Counted from the stretch's first letter, positions 1 through 5,996 are shown. The stretch: DNA of 6,267 nucleotides from an uncultured Bacilli bacterium (GCA_934085635.1 CAKOHL010000064.1:1-6267), one strand, 5' to 3'. Numbers and translations are program-made. Notes: generated by a model not told the origin, from the sequence alone.

Positions 1-43
1 CAAATGCAATATTTTGTACTAGAGTGCTATTTTTCATTTGCAA
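1..43 (-). CDS. 5' end of an unidentified gene, cut by the left window edge
   Basis: Reading right to left, a Shine-Dalgarno sequence AAGGA (49-53) lies 5 nt before a TTG codon (41-43). The frame then runs open to the window edge and begins (M)QMKNSTLVQNIAF. An in-frame ATG two codons later (35-37) is the other possible start, but its 11-nt spacing from the Shine-Dalgarno site is less good. A promoter (109-138) and a near-palindrome (76-95) lie just upstream, which supports a real gene start here. Only about 14 codons are visible, so no family can be assigned. The short polar start followed by hydrophobic residues could be the beginning of a membrane protein, but this is a guess. Confidence 0.5.
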   Translation of the reverse strand, partial: MQMKNSTLVQNIAF

Positions 44-75
44 CCACGTCCTTATTTTTTTGAAGATTTGTGAAC

Positions 76-95
76 GATATACAAATTCGTATATC
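76..95 (-). repeat. 20-bp near-perfect palindrome in the leader of the left-edge gene
   Basis: The arms GATATAC (76-82) and GTATATC (89-95) are perfectly complementary and flank a 6-nt centre. As DNA it is a palindrome broken at one symmetric pair, a typical operator form. In the minus-strand RNA the broken pair becomes a G-U wobble, giving an 8-bp stem with a 4-nt AAUU loop. It lies between the predicted promoter and the start codon, so it could be a repressor site or a leader hairpin. No T-run follows, so it is not a normal intrinsic terminator. Confidence 0.5.
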
Positions 96-108
96 TTCTA
101 CAATTAAA

Positions 109-138
109 ATAATATCATTTTTTAGTTAATTTAGTCAA
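109..138 (-). promoter_or_regulatory. Predicted SigA-type promoter for the left-edge gene
   Basis: On the minus strand a -35 box TTGACT (133-138, five of six to consensus) is followed after 18 nt by a -10 box TATTAT (109-114, five of six). Transcription would start near position 102 and run towards the partial gene at 1-43, leaving a leader of about 60 nt. The -35 box lies immediately after the stop codon of the rhomboid gene. Confidence 0.5.
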
Positions 139-140
139 CC

Positions 141-1271
141 CTATTTTTGCATTAACATCATAAATAGAACAGCAACTAAAATAACATAAATAATTAGTCC
201 ATTAATCTTATCTTTCTTATTTTCCTTATTAACTACACCAAAAGCATAACTAAGTACTAGTCCACCAAGAAGTCCACCAATATGACCATAAACATCAATG
301 CCAGGAATCATAAAACCAAGTAATAAGTTAATCACTATAACAGGTATAATTCCACTTCTGAGAAATCCATCTAAAGTAGCACGATACTTATATCCAAAAT
401 AAAGCATTGATCCAAATAATCCAAATATCGCCCCACTAGCGCCTACACTAACATTATTAGTTAAAACTACCGAAAGCAGACTACCCAAAAGAGCACTGCC
501 TAAATAAATAAGTAAATATCTCTTTCTACCATAAAACTTCTCAATCTGAGGCCCAAGAGCATAAAGTGCATACATATTAAAGAATATATGAAGTATATTC
601 GCGTGTACAAAAGCAGCAGTAATGAGTCTATAAACTTCTCCATTCTTAACATTCAAATAATAATTAGCAAAAGTATTAATAACAAATGAATAATCAAAAA
701 CAGAAAGTAAAAACATAATTACATTAAGCGCAATTAAAATAGTAGTTACAACTGGTTTATCATTACTCATAAATACCTTAGCAAGTTTCTTATCTTCATT
801 AACAGTCTTATTATTTAACTCTTCAGTCATTTCAAACAAATTAACAGCATCACTCTTCTTAAAATTAACCTTATCTTTAAAATCAGGATAATGCTCATTA
901 ATAAATTCATTCTTCTTTAAATCAGAAATCTTATTAATAACAATACTCTCTATATTATCAGCTTCCTTAGGTGCCACTTCATCTCTAGTATTAACTAATA
1001 TATTGAGCATACTCATCTTTACACTATAAGTCTTCTTCTTAATAGTCTTTCTAATAAGCTCCGCCTTTCTTTGATCCATCTCTAATTGTTCATTATTATG
1101 TATATAATTAATATTAATTCTAATTAAAGGCACTTCATTATCTAAATTCTCAAGCCAAACTTCATTTTGAACACCATTAACAATAATAGGCTTATAATCT
1201 TCATTAGTTACAAAATAATGTATTAATTTCATTACTATTTCATCTTTTTTATCTATTACTACATTTGCCAT
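141..1271 (-). CDS. Rhomboid family intramembrane serine protease (YqgP/GluP-like)
   Basis: This 376-residue membrane protease should cleave substrates within or near transmembrane helices. Residues 1 to about 170 form a soluble N-terminal domain; the segment VWLENLDNEVPLIR (38-51) resembles the N-terminal domain of B. subtilis YqgP (GluP). The rhomboid core follows from about 174, with seven hydrophobic segments including a C-terminal one at about 357-373. Visible motifs are HANILHIFFN (223-232), which carries the conserved His and Asn, the nucleophile motif GASGA with Ser279, and the second catalytic residue His330 in GHIGG. The catalytic dyad is therefore intact. YqgP continues into C-terminal TPR repeats, and this protein has none. 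The ATG start has a strong Shine-Dalgarno site, AAAGGAGAG, 6-7 nt upstream. The gene is divergent from tspO, with 64 bp between the two starts. Its substrate cannot be told from sequence. Confidence 0.93.
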   Translation of the reverse strand: MANVVIDKKDEIVMKLIHYFVTNEDYKPIIVNGVQNEVWLENLDNEVPLIRININYIHNNEQLEMDQRKAELIRKTIKKKTYSVKMSMLNILVNTRDEVAPKEADNIESIVINKISDLKKNEFINEHYPDFKDKVNFKKSDAVNLFEMTEELNNKTVNEDKKLAKVFMSNDKPVVTTILIALNVIMFLLSVFDYSFVINTFANYYLNVKNGEVYRLITAAFVHANILHIFFNMYALYALGPQIEKFYGRKRYLLIYLGSALLGSLLSVVLTNNVSVGASGAIFGLFGSMLYFGYKYRATLDGFLRSGIIPVIVINLLLGFMIPGIDVYGHIGGLLGGLVLSYAFGVVNKENKKDKINGLIIYVILVAVLFMMLMQK

Positions 1272-1288
1272 TTATAACTCTCCTTTTG

Positions 1289-1318
1289 TTAATATTATTT
1301 TACTCTTTTTCATATCAT
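1289..1318 (+). promoter_or_regulatory. Weak candidate promoter for tspO
   Basis: On the plus strand TTAATA (1289-1294, four of six) and TATCAT (1313-1318, five of six) are 18 nt apart. This is the best pair seen upstream of tspO, but in DNA this AT-rich such matches are frequent. It overlaps the predicted rhomboid promoter on the other strand, so the two genes could not easily fire at the same time. Confidence 0.25.
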
Positions 1319-1325
1319 TAGTAAA
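1297..1325 (-). promoter_or_regulatory. Predicted promoter of the rhomboid gene
   Basis: On the minus strand TTTACT (1320-1325, four of six to the -35 consensus) is separated by 17 nt from TAAAAT (1297-1302, five of six to -10). It sits in the 64-bp gap between the divergent rhomboid and tspO genes and would give a leader of about 20 nt ahead of the rhomboid start. Its -35 box overlaps the tspO Shine-Dalgarno region. Confidence 0.45.
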
Positions 1326-1335
1326 GGTGATTATT

Positions 1336-1791
1336 ATGAAAAAGATTTTAAGATTTTTAATTATATTTATTCCCTGGTTACTTAGTGGAATAATCTTTAA
1401 ATATGATGGTAAATACTATAGTTCTCTAAATATACCTAGTATAGCACTGCCACCAAAATTAATAAGTATCTCTTGGATTATAATTTATATACTAATAAGT
1501 ATAAGTGTATATAAACTAAGTAAAAAAGAAAACATAATTAAAAATAGTGACTACTTCTATGTACTAATAACTAACTACTTAGCCAATCAATTATTCTTAT
1601 ATGGATTCTTCTATTTAAAAAGTCCATTCTTAGGTTTCATACTAACAGTAATAACTTTTATAAGTAGTATCTTCTTATTTATAGAAAGTAAGAAAATTGA
1701 TAAAAAATCTTCTTACTTCTTAATCCCCTACATAACCTACAGTGCATATGCATTTATACTTAGTTTACTTACCTACATTATGAATTTTTAA
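1336..1791 (+). CDS. tspO: TspO/MBR family membrane protein
   Basis: This 151-residue, five-helix membrane protein belongs to the tryptophan-rich sensory protein / peripheral benzodiazepine receptor family, which binds porphyrins and other hydrophobic ligands. Visible family features are the segment with IPSIALPP (33-40) and the following SWIIIY, the motif NQLFLYGFF (84-92) at the position of the usual NxxWxxxFF, and LIPYITY (129-135) at the usual LxPYxxW. Two signature tryptophans are thus replaced by Phe and Tyr, and only Trp14 and Trp47 remain. I chose ATG 1336 because AAAGGTGA (1323-1330) is 5 nt before it; an in-frame GTG at 1327 would overlap that Shine-Dalgarno site. The gene is convergent with rluD and overlaps it by 14 bp, leaving no room for a conventional terminator. 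Family assignment is good; the ligand is unknown. Confidence 0.85.
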   Translation: MKKILRFLIIFIPWLLSGIIFKYDGKYYSSLNIPSIALPPKLISISWIIIYILISISVYKLSKKENIIKNSDYFYVLITNYLANQLFLYGFFYLKSPFLGFILTVITFISSIFLFIESKKIDKKSSYFLIPYITYSAYAFILSLLTYIMNF

Positions 1792-2674
1792 ATGTATCTA
1801 ATATCTCTATAAACTCTTTCTCAGGCTCTACTTCAAACTCTAAAAACTCTTTAGTAATTGGATGAACAAATCCTAAATAATAAGCGTGTAACATTTGACC
1901 ATAGTCATTTATTATATGCTTTTTATTATACACTGGATCATTTATAACAGGATGATTTATATAAGCCATATGAACTCTTATTTGATGTGTTCTTCCAGTT
2001 TCTAATATACATCTAATTAAAGTAGCATTCTTATATCTTTCTATAACTTCAAAATTAGTAACTGCACTTTTACTATTCTTAGGAGTAACAGCCATCTTCT
2101 TTCTATCCTTTTCATCTCTACCTATAGGTGCATTTATTTTACCCTTATCTTCATTTATTACACCACTTACTAAAGCTATATACTTTCTCTTAATTCTCTT
2201 ATTTTTAAAATCATCACTAAGCACCTTGTGAGCTTCATTAGTTTTAGATATCAAAAGTAATCCAGAAGTATCCTTATCAATTCTATGAACAATACCTGGT
2301 CTATCACTACCATTAACATCACTTAATAAATCAGTATGATAAAGAACCCTATTAACTAAAGTACCACTATTGTTGCCACTACCAGGATGCACTACTAAAT
2401 GAGAAGGCTTATTAACTACAAGAACATCTTCATCTTCATAAACAATATCTATTGGTAAATTTTCTTTCTCTACCTTAGTAGTCTCATTCCAATCAACATA
2501 ATCTATAACATCATTTTCTTTTAAAACATAACCACTTTTAACTTTAACACCATTAACAGTTACATCTCCAAGCTTAATATGCTTCTCTATATTACTTCTA
2601 CTCTTCCCTAAATATTCACTCATAAAATTATCAAGTCTTTTGCCTTCACTCTCACTACTTACTCTTACGTTCAT
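1778..2674 (-). CDS. rluD: RluA/RluD family rRNA pseudouridine synthase (YlyB-like)
   Basis: This 298-residue enzyme isomerises uridine to pseudouridine in RNA, most likely in 23S rRNA as RluD does. An N-terminal S4-like RNA-binding domain (RLDNFMSEYLGKSRSNIEKH followed by VTVNGVKV, about residues 14-45) precedes the catalytic domain. The catalytic motif HRIDKDTSG carries the nucleophilic Asp133, and LETGRTHQIRVH is the second conserved block. The frame extends 15 codons further upstream, but ATG 2674 is the likely start: a strong GGAGG (2681-2685) lies 6 nt before it, and homology begins there. It overlaps the 3' end of lspA by 20 bp, so translation is probably coupled. The lspA-ylyB pair is also adjacent in B. 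subtilis. The exact uridine modified cannot be read from the sequence. Confidence 0.95.
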   Translation of the reverse strand: MNVRVSSESEGKRLDNFMSEYLGKSRSNIEKHIKLGDVTVNGVKVKSGYVLKENDVIDYVDWNETTKVEKENLPIDIVYEDEDVLVVNKPSHLVVHPGSGNNSGTLVNRVLYHTDLLSDVNGSDRPGIVHRIDKDTSGLLLISKTNEAHKVLSDDFKNKRIKRKYIALVSGVINEDKGKINAPIGRDEKDRKKMAVTPKNSKSAVTNFEVIERYKNATLIRCILETGRTHQIRVHMAYINHPVINDPVYNKKHIINDYGQMLHAYYLGFVHPITKEFLEFEVEPEKEFIEILDTFKNS

Positions 2675-3131
2675 TTCTAGCCTCCAAAATTGCTCCGATA
2701 ATAAACAAAATACAACCAATAACTATAAACATATCACCAATATTAAAAATAGCAAACCCTTTACCAAAAATAGTAAAATCCATAAAATCTCTCACATACT
2801 TTAAAACCACTCTATCATAAAGATTACCTAATAGTCCTCCCATAATAAATGTAAAAGAAGTATCTATAAGTTTATTCTCTTCTTTCTCTTTAATTAATTC
2901 TACTAGCAAATAAACAAAAATAAACACAGAAATCAAAGTAATCAAAAGTGTTCTTCCACTAAAAAATCCAAAAGCAGCTCCAGTATTCTTAACATAAGAC
3001 AAACTAAAAAAGTCTTTAATAACCACAACACTACCATTTAAATTAATATTATGAGACACAATTATTTTACTTAACTGATCTATTAAAAATATCACAAATA
3101 TCAACATATAATACTTAAATTTCTTCATCAT
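2655..3131 (-). CDS. lspA: Lipoprotein signal peptidase (signal peptidase II)
   Basis: This 158-residue, four-helix membrane aspartyl protease cuts the signal peptide from diacylglyceryl-modified prolipoproteins. All family blocks are visible: IDQLSK with Asp18, VKNTGAAFGFF (47-57), GGLLGNLYDR (98-107), VRDFMDF with catalytic Asp115, and FNIGD with catalytic Asp133. Length is normal for the family. Two adjacent ATG codons are possible starts (3129-3131 and 3126-3128). The only purine-rich site, GTGGTGA, abuts the first ATG, so the second (157 residues) is at least as likely. It is first in a two-gene unit with rluD and has its own predicted promoter at 3154-3182. In B. subtilis lspA also lies downstream of the spoIIG/ylm region. 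Confidence 0.96.
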   Translation of the reverse strand: MMKKFKYYMLIFVIFLIDQLSKIIVSHNINLNGSVVVIKDFFSLSYVKNTGAAFGFFSGRTLLITLISVFIFVYLLVELIKEKEENKLIDTSFTFIMGGLLGNLYDRVVLKYVRDFMDFTIFGKGFAIFNIGDMFIVIGCILFIIGAILEARNERKSK

Positions 3132-3153
3132 TCACCACATACTTTCAGGTATT

Positions 3154-3182
3154 ATTTTAACAAAAAAAGCCTATATTTTCAA
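3154..3182 (-). promoter_or_regulatory. Predicted SigA-type promoter of lspA-rluD
   Basis: On the minus strand TTGAAA (3177-3182, five of six to the -35 consensus) and TAAAAT (3154-3159, five of six to -10) are exactly 17 nt apart. The predicted start, near 3147, leaves a leader of about 16 nt before lspA. It sits just after the terminator at 3197-3223, so lspA-rluD is probably transcribed independently of the sporulation genes. Confidence 0.6.
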
Positions 3183-3196
3183 GAATGTAGTATCAA

Positions 3197-3223
3197 AACA
3201 AAAAAGAAACAAACTGTTCCTTT
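3197..3223 (-). terminator. Intrinsic terminator after the spoIIGA-sigE-sigG-ylmC unit
   Basis: In the minus strand AAAGGAACA (3215-3223) pairs with TGTTTCTTT (3203-3211) around a 3-nt GTT loop, giving nine pairs with one G-U. A run of T residues follows (3201-3205, then more after a G). The structure separates the sporulation genes from lspA. Confidence 0.6.
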
Positions 3224-3229
3224 ATAATT

Positions 3230-3387
3230 TCAAATCACTATTAAAAAAATAATCTCTTCTTTAGTCATAAATACCTTTTTATTATCTACGATAAGTTCAT
3301 TATTTTTAAATTCACTATATCTTTTTAGAACTTTATTAAGCTTTTCATCACTAAGTTTATCTTTTTTTCTTTATCTATACTTAATAT
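3230..3387 (-). pseudogene. Possible remnant of a small gene between ylmC and lspA
   Basis: The 286-bp gap between lspA and ylmC has no intact gene. On the minus strand a frame ending in TGA at 3230-3232 is open from 3370 and encodes lysine- and glutamate-rich sequence (…KLSDEKLNKVLKRY…, then NKKVFMTKEEII). It has no upstream start codon. Adding one A to a seven-A run (3362-3368) would join it to the preceding frame, which reads LSIDKEK, but a stop at 3388-3390 and the lack of any ATG, GTG or TTG remain. It could be a decayed gene or simply an open stretch of AT-rich DNA. I do not recognise the family. Confidence 0.25.
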
Positions 3388-3417
3388 TTAAAACTTTTAA
3401 CCAGATAGACTAATGTA

Positions 3418-3645
3418 CTACAAATCAACCAATATTACATCACTACCTATTTTCTTAATTTGACTAAAATTAATCTTAGTACCATCTTCAGTACTAAATA
3501 AACTTTTAATATACTTAGTCTTCTCTATTATCAAACACACTAAAGACCCATCACTTTCATTAATTTCTATATCAATAATCTTACCAATTATCTTACCATC
3601 ATTTACATTAACAATATCTTTTCTTTGAAGTTCACTAACACGCAT
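3418..3645 (-). CDS. ylmC: YlmC/YmxH family PRC-barrel sporulation protein
   Basis: This small protein of 75 residues is a single PRC-barrel-like domain (MRVSELQRKDIVNV, then GKIIGKIIDIEI, ending IGSDVILVDL). It resembles YlmC and YmxH of endospore formers, whose molecular role is not well defined. I chose ATG 3645, where homology to the family begins and GGTGA lies 5 nt upstream. Two GTG codons further upstream (at 3657) are open in frame, but they overlap or precede that Shine-Dalgarno site. It follows sigG by 31 bp in the same orientation, matching the neighbourhood of ylmC in B. subtilis, and is probably the last gene of the operon. Confidence 0.85.
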   Translation of the reverse strand: MRVSELQRKDIVNVNDGKIIGKIIDIEINESDGSLVCLIIEKTKYIKSLFSTEDGTKINFSQIKKIGSDVILVDL

Positions 3646-3676
3646 ACTCTTCACCACTTAATTATATGCTTTTCAT

Positions 3677-4450
3677 TTACTTAATAAGCCTTTTAACATT
3701 CTTAATTGCATTTTTCTCAAGCCTACTCACCTGAGCCTGACTTATCATTAACTCATTAGCAATCTCCATCTGAGTCTTACCAACTATAAACCTACTAATA
3801 AGTATATTTCTCTCTCTTTCCTTAATCTTATTTAAAGCTTTTCTCATACTAATTAAACTATCTATATCCTTATTCTCTTTCTTATCTTCAATTTGATCCA
3901 TTAAATATATTGTATCTCCTCCATCATTATAAATAGGTTCATATAAACTATCCGGTTCCTTCAAACTTAATAAAGCCTCCACAACATCATAATTACTCAC
4001 ATTCAAATTCTTAGCAATCTCTTCAGTACTAGGTTCCTTCCCATTCTCCTGAATATACTCTTCCTTAAATAATAATACCCTATAAGCAAGATCCTTAATA
4101 CTTCTACTTATCCTTAAACTATTATTATCTCTAATATATCTTTTTATTTCCCCTTCTATCATCAAAACAGCATAAGTACTAAACTTAACCTCGTGCTTCA
4201 AATCAAAATTATCGACTGCTTTAATAAGTCCCACTACCCCAATCTGAAACAAATCATCTAAATTATCTACTCTCCTGTTATACTTTCTTAAAATAGATAA
4301 AACAAGTTTTAAATTTCCATTAACAAGTTTCTCTTTAGCACTCAAGTCCCCATTTTGATATTCTTTAAATAATTCTAACATCTCACTATGTGATAAAACT
4401 TTAATACTACTAGTACTTATTCCAGTTATTTCTACACTTTTCTTTCCCAT
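3677..4450 (-). CDS. sigG: RNA polymerase sporulation sigma factor SigG
   Basis: This is the late forespore sigma factor, 257 residues, close to the usual length of about 260. The N-terminus VEITGISTSSIKVLS matches the characteristic VEICGVDTS start of SigG. Region 2 follows, with AKEKLVNGNLKLVLSI, then DDLFQIGVVGLIKAVDNFDL, KFSTYAVLMIEGEIKRYIRDN and RISRSIKDLAYRV. Region 3 includes EPIYNDGGDTIYLMDQI, typical of SigF/SigG-type factors. Region 4 ends with the helix-turn-helix GKTQMEIANELMISQAQVSRLEK. The ATG has GAAAGGA (4458-4464) 7 nt upstream. It is third in the operon, 54 bp after sigE. Its Shine-Dalgarno site is enclosed in a long hairpin (4451-4498), so read-through translation may be poor. 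Confidence 0.97.
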   Translation of the reverse strand: MGKKSVEITGISTSSIKVLSHSEMLELFKEYQNGDLSAKEKLVNGNLKLVLSILRKYNRRVDNLDDLFQIGVVGLIKAVDNFDLKHEVKFSTYAVLMIEGEIKRYIRDNNSLRISRSIKDLAYRVLLFKEEYIQENGKEPSTEEIAKNLNVSNYDVVEALLSLKEPDSLYEPIYNDGGDTIYLMDQIEDKKENKDIDSLISMRKALNKIKERERNILISRFIVGKTQMEIANELMISQAQVSRLEKNAIKNVKRLIK

Positions 4451-4498
4451 AATAAAATCCTTTCTAAACTATATTGTCTAAAAAGGATACATTTTATT
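4451..4498 (-). promoter_or_regulatory. Leader hairpin sequestering the sigG ribosome binding site
   Basis: In the minus-strand RNA, 4476-4488 (AUCCUUUUUAGAC) pairs over all 13 positions with 4457-4469 (GUUUAGAAAGGAU), with two G-U pairs and a 6-nt loop AAUAUA (4470-4475). After a one-sided 4-nt bulge (4489-4492), AAUAAA (4493-4498) pairs with UUUAUU (4451-4456), which ends at the base before the AUG. The GAAAGGA Shine-Dalgarno site is wholly inside the stem. The short U-rich stretch after the 13-bp stem could also cause some transcription termination. From memory, B. subtilis sigG has a leader hairpin that lowers its translation; here the structure is directly readable. Confidence 0.65.
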
Positions 4499-4499
4499 C
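4470..4499 (-). promoter_or_regulatory. sigG: Weak candidate SigF/SigG-type promoter of sigG
   Basis: On the minus strand GAATA (4495-4499) fits the forespore -35 pattern GHATR. Exactly 18 nt later CAATATA (4470-4476) matches the SigG -10 pattern CATNNTA at all but one defined base. A start near 4463 would give a very short leader that just includes the Shine-Dalgarno site and excludes the 5' arm of the hairpin. In B. subtilis sigG has such a promoter, but this match could be chance in AT-rich DNA. Confidence 0.3.
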
Positions 4500-4504
4500 A
4501 TTAA

Positions 4505-5191
4505 TTACACTTTCATAAGTCCCCTTAATTTCTTAATAGCTTTCTTTTCTATTCTAGAAATATAACTTTGACTTATCCCAAGTTTATCAGCAACCTCTTT
4601 CTGAGTAAACTCATCTTTACCATTAAGTCCATATCTAAGTGATAAAATTTCTTTATCTCTCTTAGGTAAATTCTCTATTTCTTTTTTAAGTACTTCTTTA
4701 TCAATCTTATCTTCATATTCTTTCTCAACCACATTTTCATCAGTACCTAATACATCTTCTAAATGTAATTCATTACCATCACTATCTAAATTAATAGAAT
4801 CTTCAAAAGAAAGTTCAACTTTTCTTCTCTTATTCTTTCTTAAAAACATAAGTATTTCATTATCAATACATCTACTAGCATAAGTAGCAAGCTTAATATT
4901 CTTATCTAATTTATAAGTTTTAACTCCCTTAATTAACCCTATTGTACCTATACTAACTAAATCTTCTAAATCATACATAGTATTATCATACTTCTTAGAA
5001 AGAAAAACCACAAGTCTCAAATTATGTTCTATTAATTTATTTCTAGCATTCAAGTCTCCATTATTAGAAAGAGTAACAAATCTTTCCTCTTCTTCTTTAC
5101 TAAGAGGTGGTGGTAATATATCTGTACTACCTAAATAAAATAGTTTAGTCTTATCCTTAAATAAATTCTTTATAAACTCAAATATCTTCAT
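4505..5191 (-). CDS. sigE: RNA polymerase sporulation sigma factor SigE (pro-SigE)
   Basis: This is the early mother-cell sigma factor, 228 residues against about 239 in B. subtilis. It is made as an inactive precursor: the amphipathic, lysine-rich N-terminus MKIFEFIKNLFKDKTK is followed by FYLGSTDILPPPLS, which aligns with the YYIGGSEALPPPLS processing region. The cut should fall near residues 18-19, giving a pro-sequence about nine residues shorter than in B. subtilis. Region 2 includes LIEHNLRLVVFLSKKYDNT, DLVSIGTIGLIKGVKTY and KLATYASRCIDNEILMFLR. Region 4 ends with FTQKEVADKLGISQSYISRIE. The start ATG is 1 nt after the spoIIGA stop, and its GGAGG lies within the final spoIIGA codons, so the two are translationally coupled. 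Confidence 0.98.
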   Translation of the reverse strand: MKIFEFIKNLFKDKTKLFYLGSTDILPPPLSKEEEERFVTLSNNGDLNARNKLIEHNLRLVVFLSKKYDNTMYDLEDLVSIGTIGLIKGVKTYKLDKNIKLATYASRCIDNEILMFLRKNKRRKVELSFEDSINLDSDGNELHLEDVLGTDENVVEKEYEDKIDKEVLKKEIENLPKRDKEILSLRYGLNGKDEFTQKEVADKLGISQSYISRIEKKAIKKLRGLMKV

Positions 5192-5192
5192 A

Positions 5193-5981
5193 CTATCCCT
5201 CCATTATCAAATAATTTAATATACAATTAATACCATTATATTTTAATTTATCATCAGTTATACCAACTAAAACATTCTTAACTTCTCCAAATTCCTTTAT
5301 ATATACTTTATCTACTTTATAACACTTAATTAAACCACTCATCTTAACAGATTCATAAGGTACTAAATAATACATATTATTCTTAACTATTTTTATAAAT
5401 TCTCTTGAATTAGTTATAATAACAATTCTCTTAGTTAAAGGATCAATCAAAGTATTCCCAGTATCCATAAATCCTTTTAAATAAATAATCTTATCATTTA
5501 AATATACTTCAACTGTATGATATAAATTACTTATTTCTCTTAAAGTCTTCATTTGCTTCTGATAAATAATAAGCACGAGTGGACTTACTAAAATAATAAA
5601 TATATAATTAATACTAAGTCCCTTATGATAAAATATCATACCTATATTCTTATAACTAAACTCTACATTAAGATAATACATAAATCCCCCGAGTATAATA
5701 CTCACTATATAAAAGTAAAACAAATTAGTTAAAGTATACTTTAAATCTTTATATCCAAAAGTAATAAGCATAATTGATATAGAAAGTAATATTTTTAATA
5801 TAAATAAACTTAAAGTAGTTAATGGTACAAAAAGTACAATTATTGTTAGTGACCCTATTAAAGAACCTAAAGTAATTCTTTTTAAACTAGATTTTCTTTT
5901 TAAAACTATATTAGTAGTTATAAGAAGTATAAAATCAAACATAAAGTTTAGAAAGAAAATTAAGTCTACATATATTTTCAT
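5193..5981 (-). CDS. spoIIGA: Sporulation sigma-E factor-processing peptidase SpoIIGA
   Basis: SpoIIGA is the mother-cell membrane aspartic protease that cleaves pro-SigE after a forespore signal (SpoIIR in B. subtilis). Residues 1 to about 141 hold five or so hydrophobic helices (roughly 3-21, 38-56, 57-76, 84-103 and 123-141). A cytoplasmic protease domain follows, with the active-site motif GFMDTGNTLIDP, where Asp173 corresponds to the single catalytic Asp of the family. At 262 residues it is shorter than the roughly 309 of B. subtilis, mostly outside the motif. The ATG has AAAGGTGA close upstream (5986-5993). The last codons, Glu-Gly-stop preceded by ATG, double as the sigE Shine-Dalgarno site. 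Being directly upstream of its substrate gene makes the assignment very firm. Confidence 0.96.
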   Translation of the reverse strand: MKIYVDLIFFLNFMFDFILLITTNIVLKRKSSLKRITLGSLIGSLTIIVLFVPLTTLSLFILKILLSISIMLITFGYKDLKYTLTNLFYFYIVSIILGGFMYYLNVEFSYKNIGMIFYHKGLSINYIFIILVSPLVLIIYQKQMKTLREISNLYHTVEVYLNDKIIYLKGFMDTGNTLIDPLTKRIVIITNSREFIKIVKNNMYYLVPYESVKMSGLIKCYKVDKVYIKEFGEVKNVLVGITDDKLKYNGINCILNYLIMEG

Positions 5982-5996
5982 AGTATCACCTTTTTA

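Noticed and set aside
2675..2719. An N-terminal extension of 15 residues for the pseudouridine synthase
   Set aside because: It would overlap lspA by 65 bp and ignore the strong GGAGG correctly placed before ATG 2674. The extension has no family similarity.
3253..3285. A 12-13 codon leader peptide MTKEEII… on the minus strand
   Set aside because: An AAGG precedes the ATG, but there is no attenuator logic, and lspA has its own promoter downstream. More likely part of the remnant frame or chance.
3661..3666. Perfect -10 hexamer TATAAT on the minus strand between sigG and ylmC
   Set aside because: No acceptable -35 box is found at 16-19 nt, and a start from it would fall on the ylmC Shine-Dalgarno site. 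Likely chance in AT-rich DNA.
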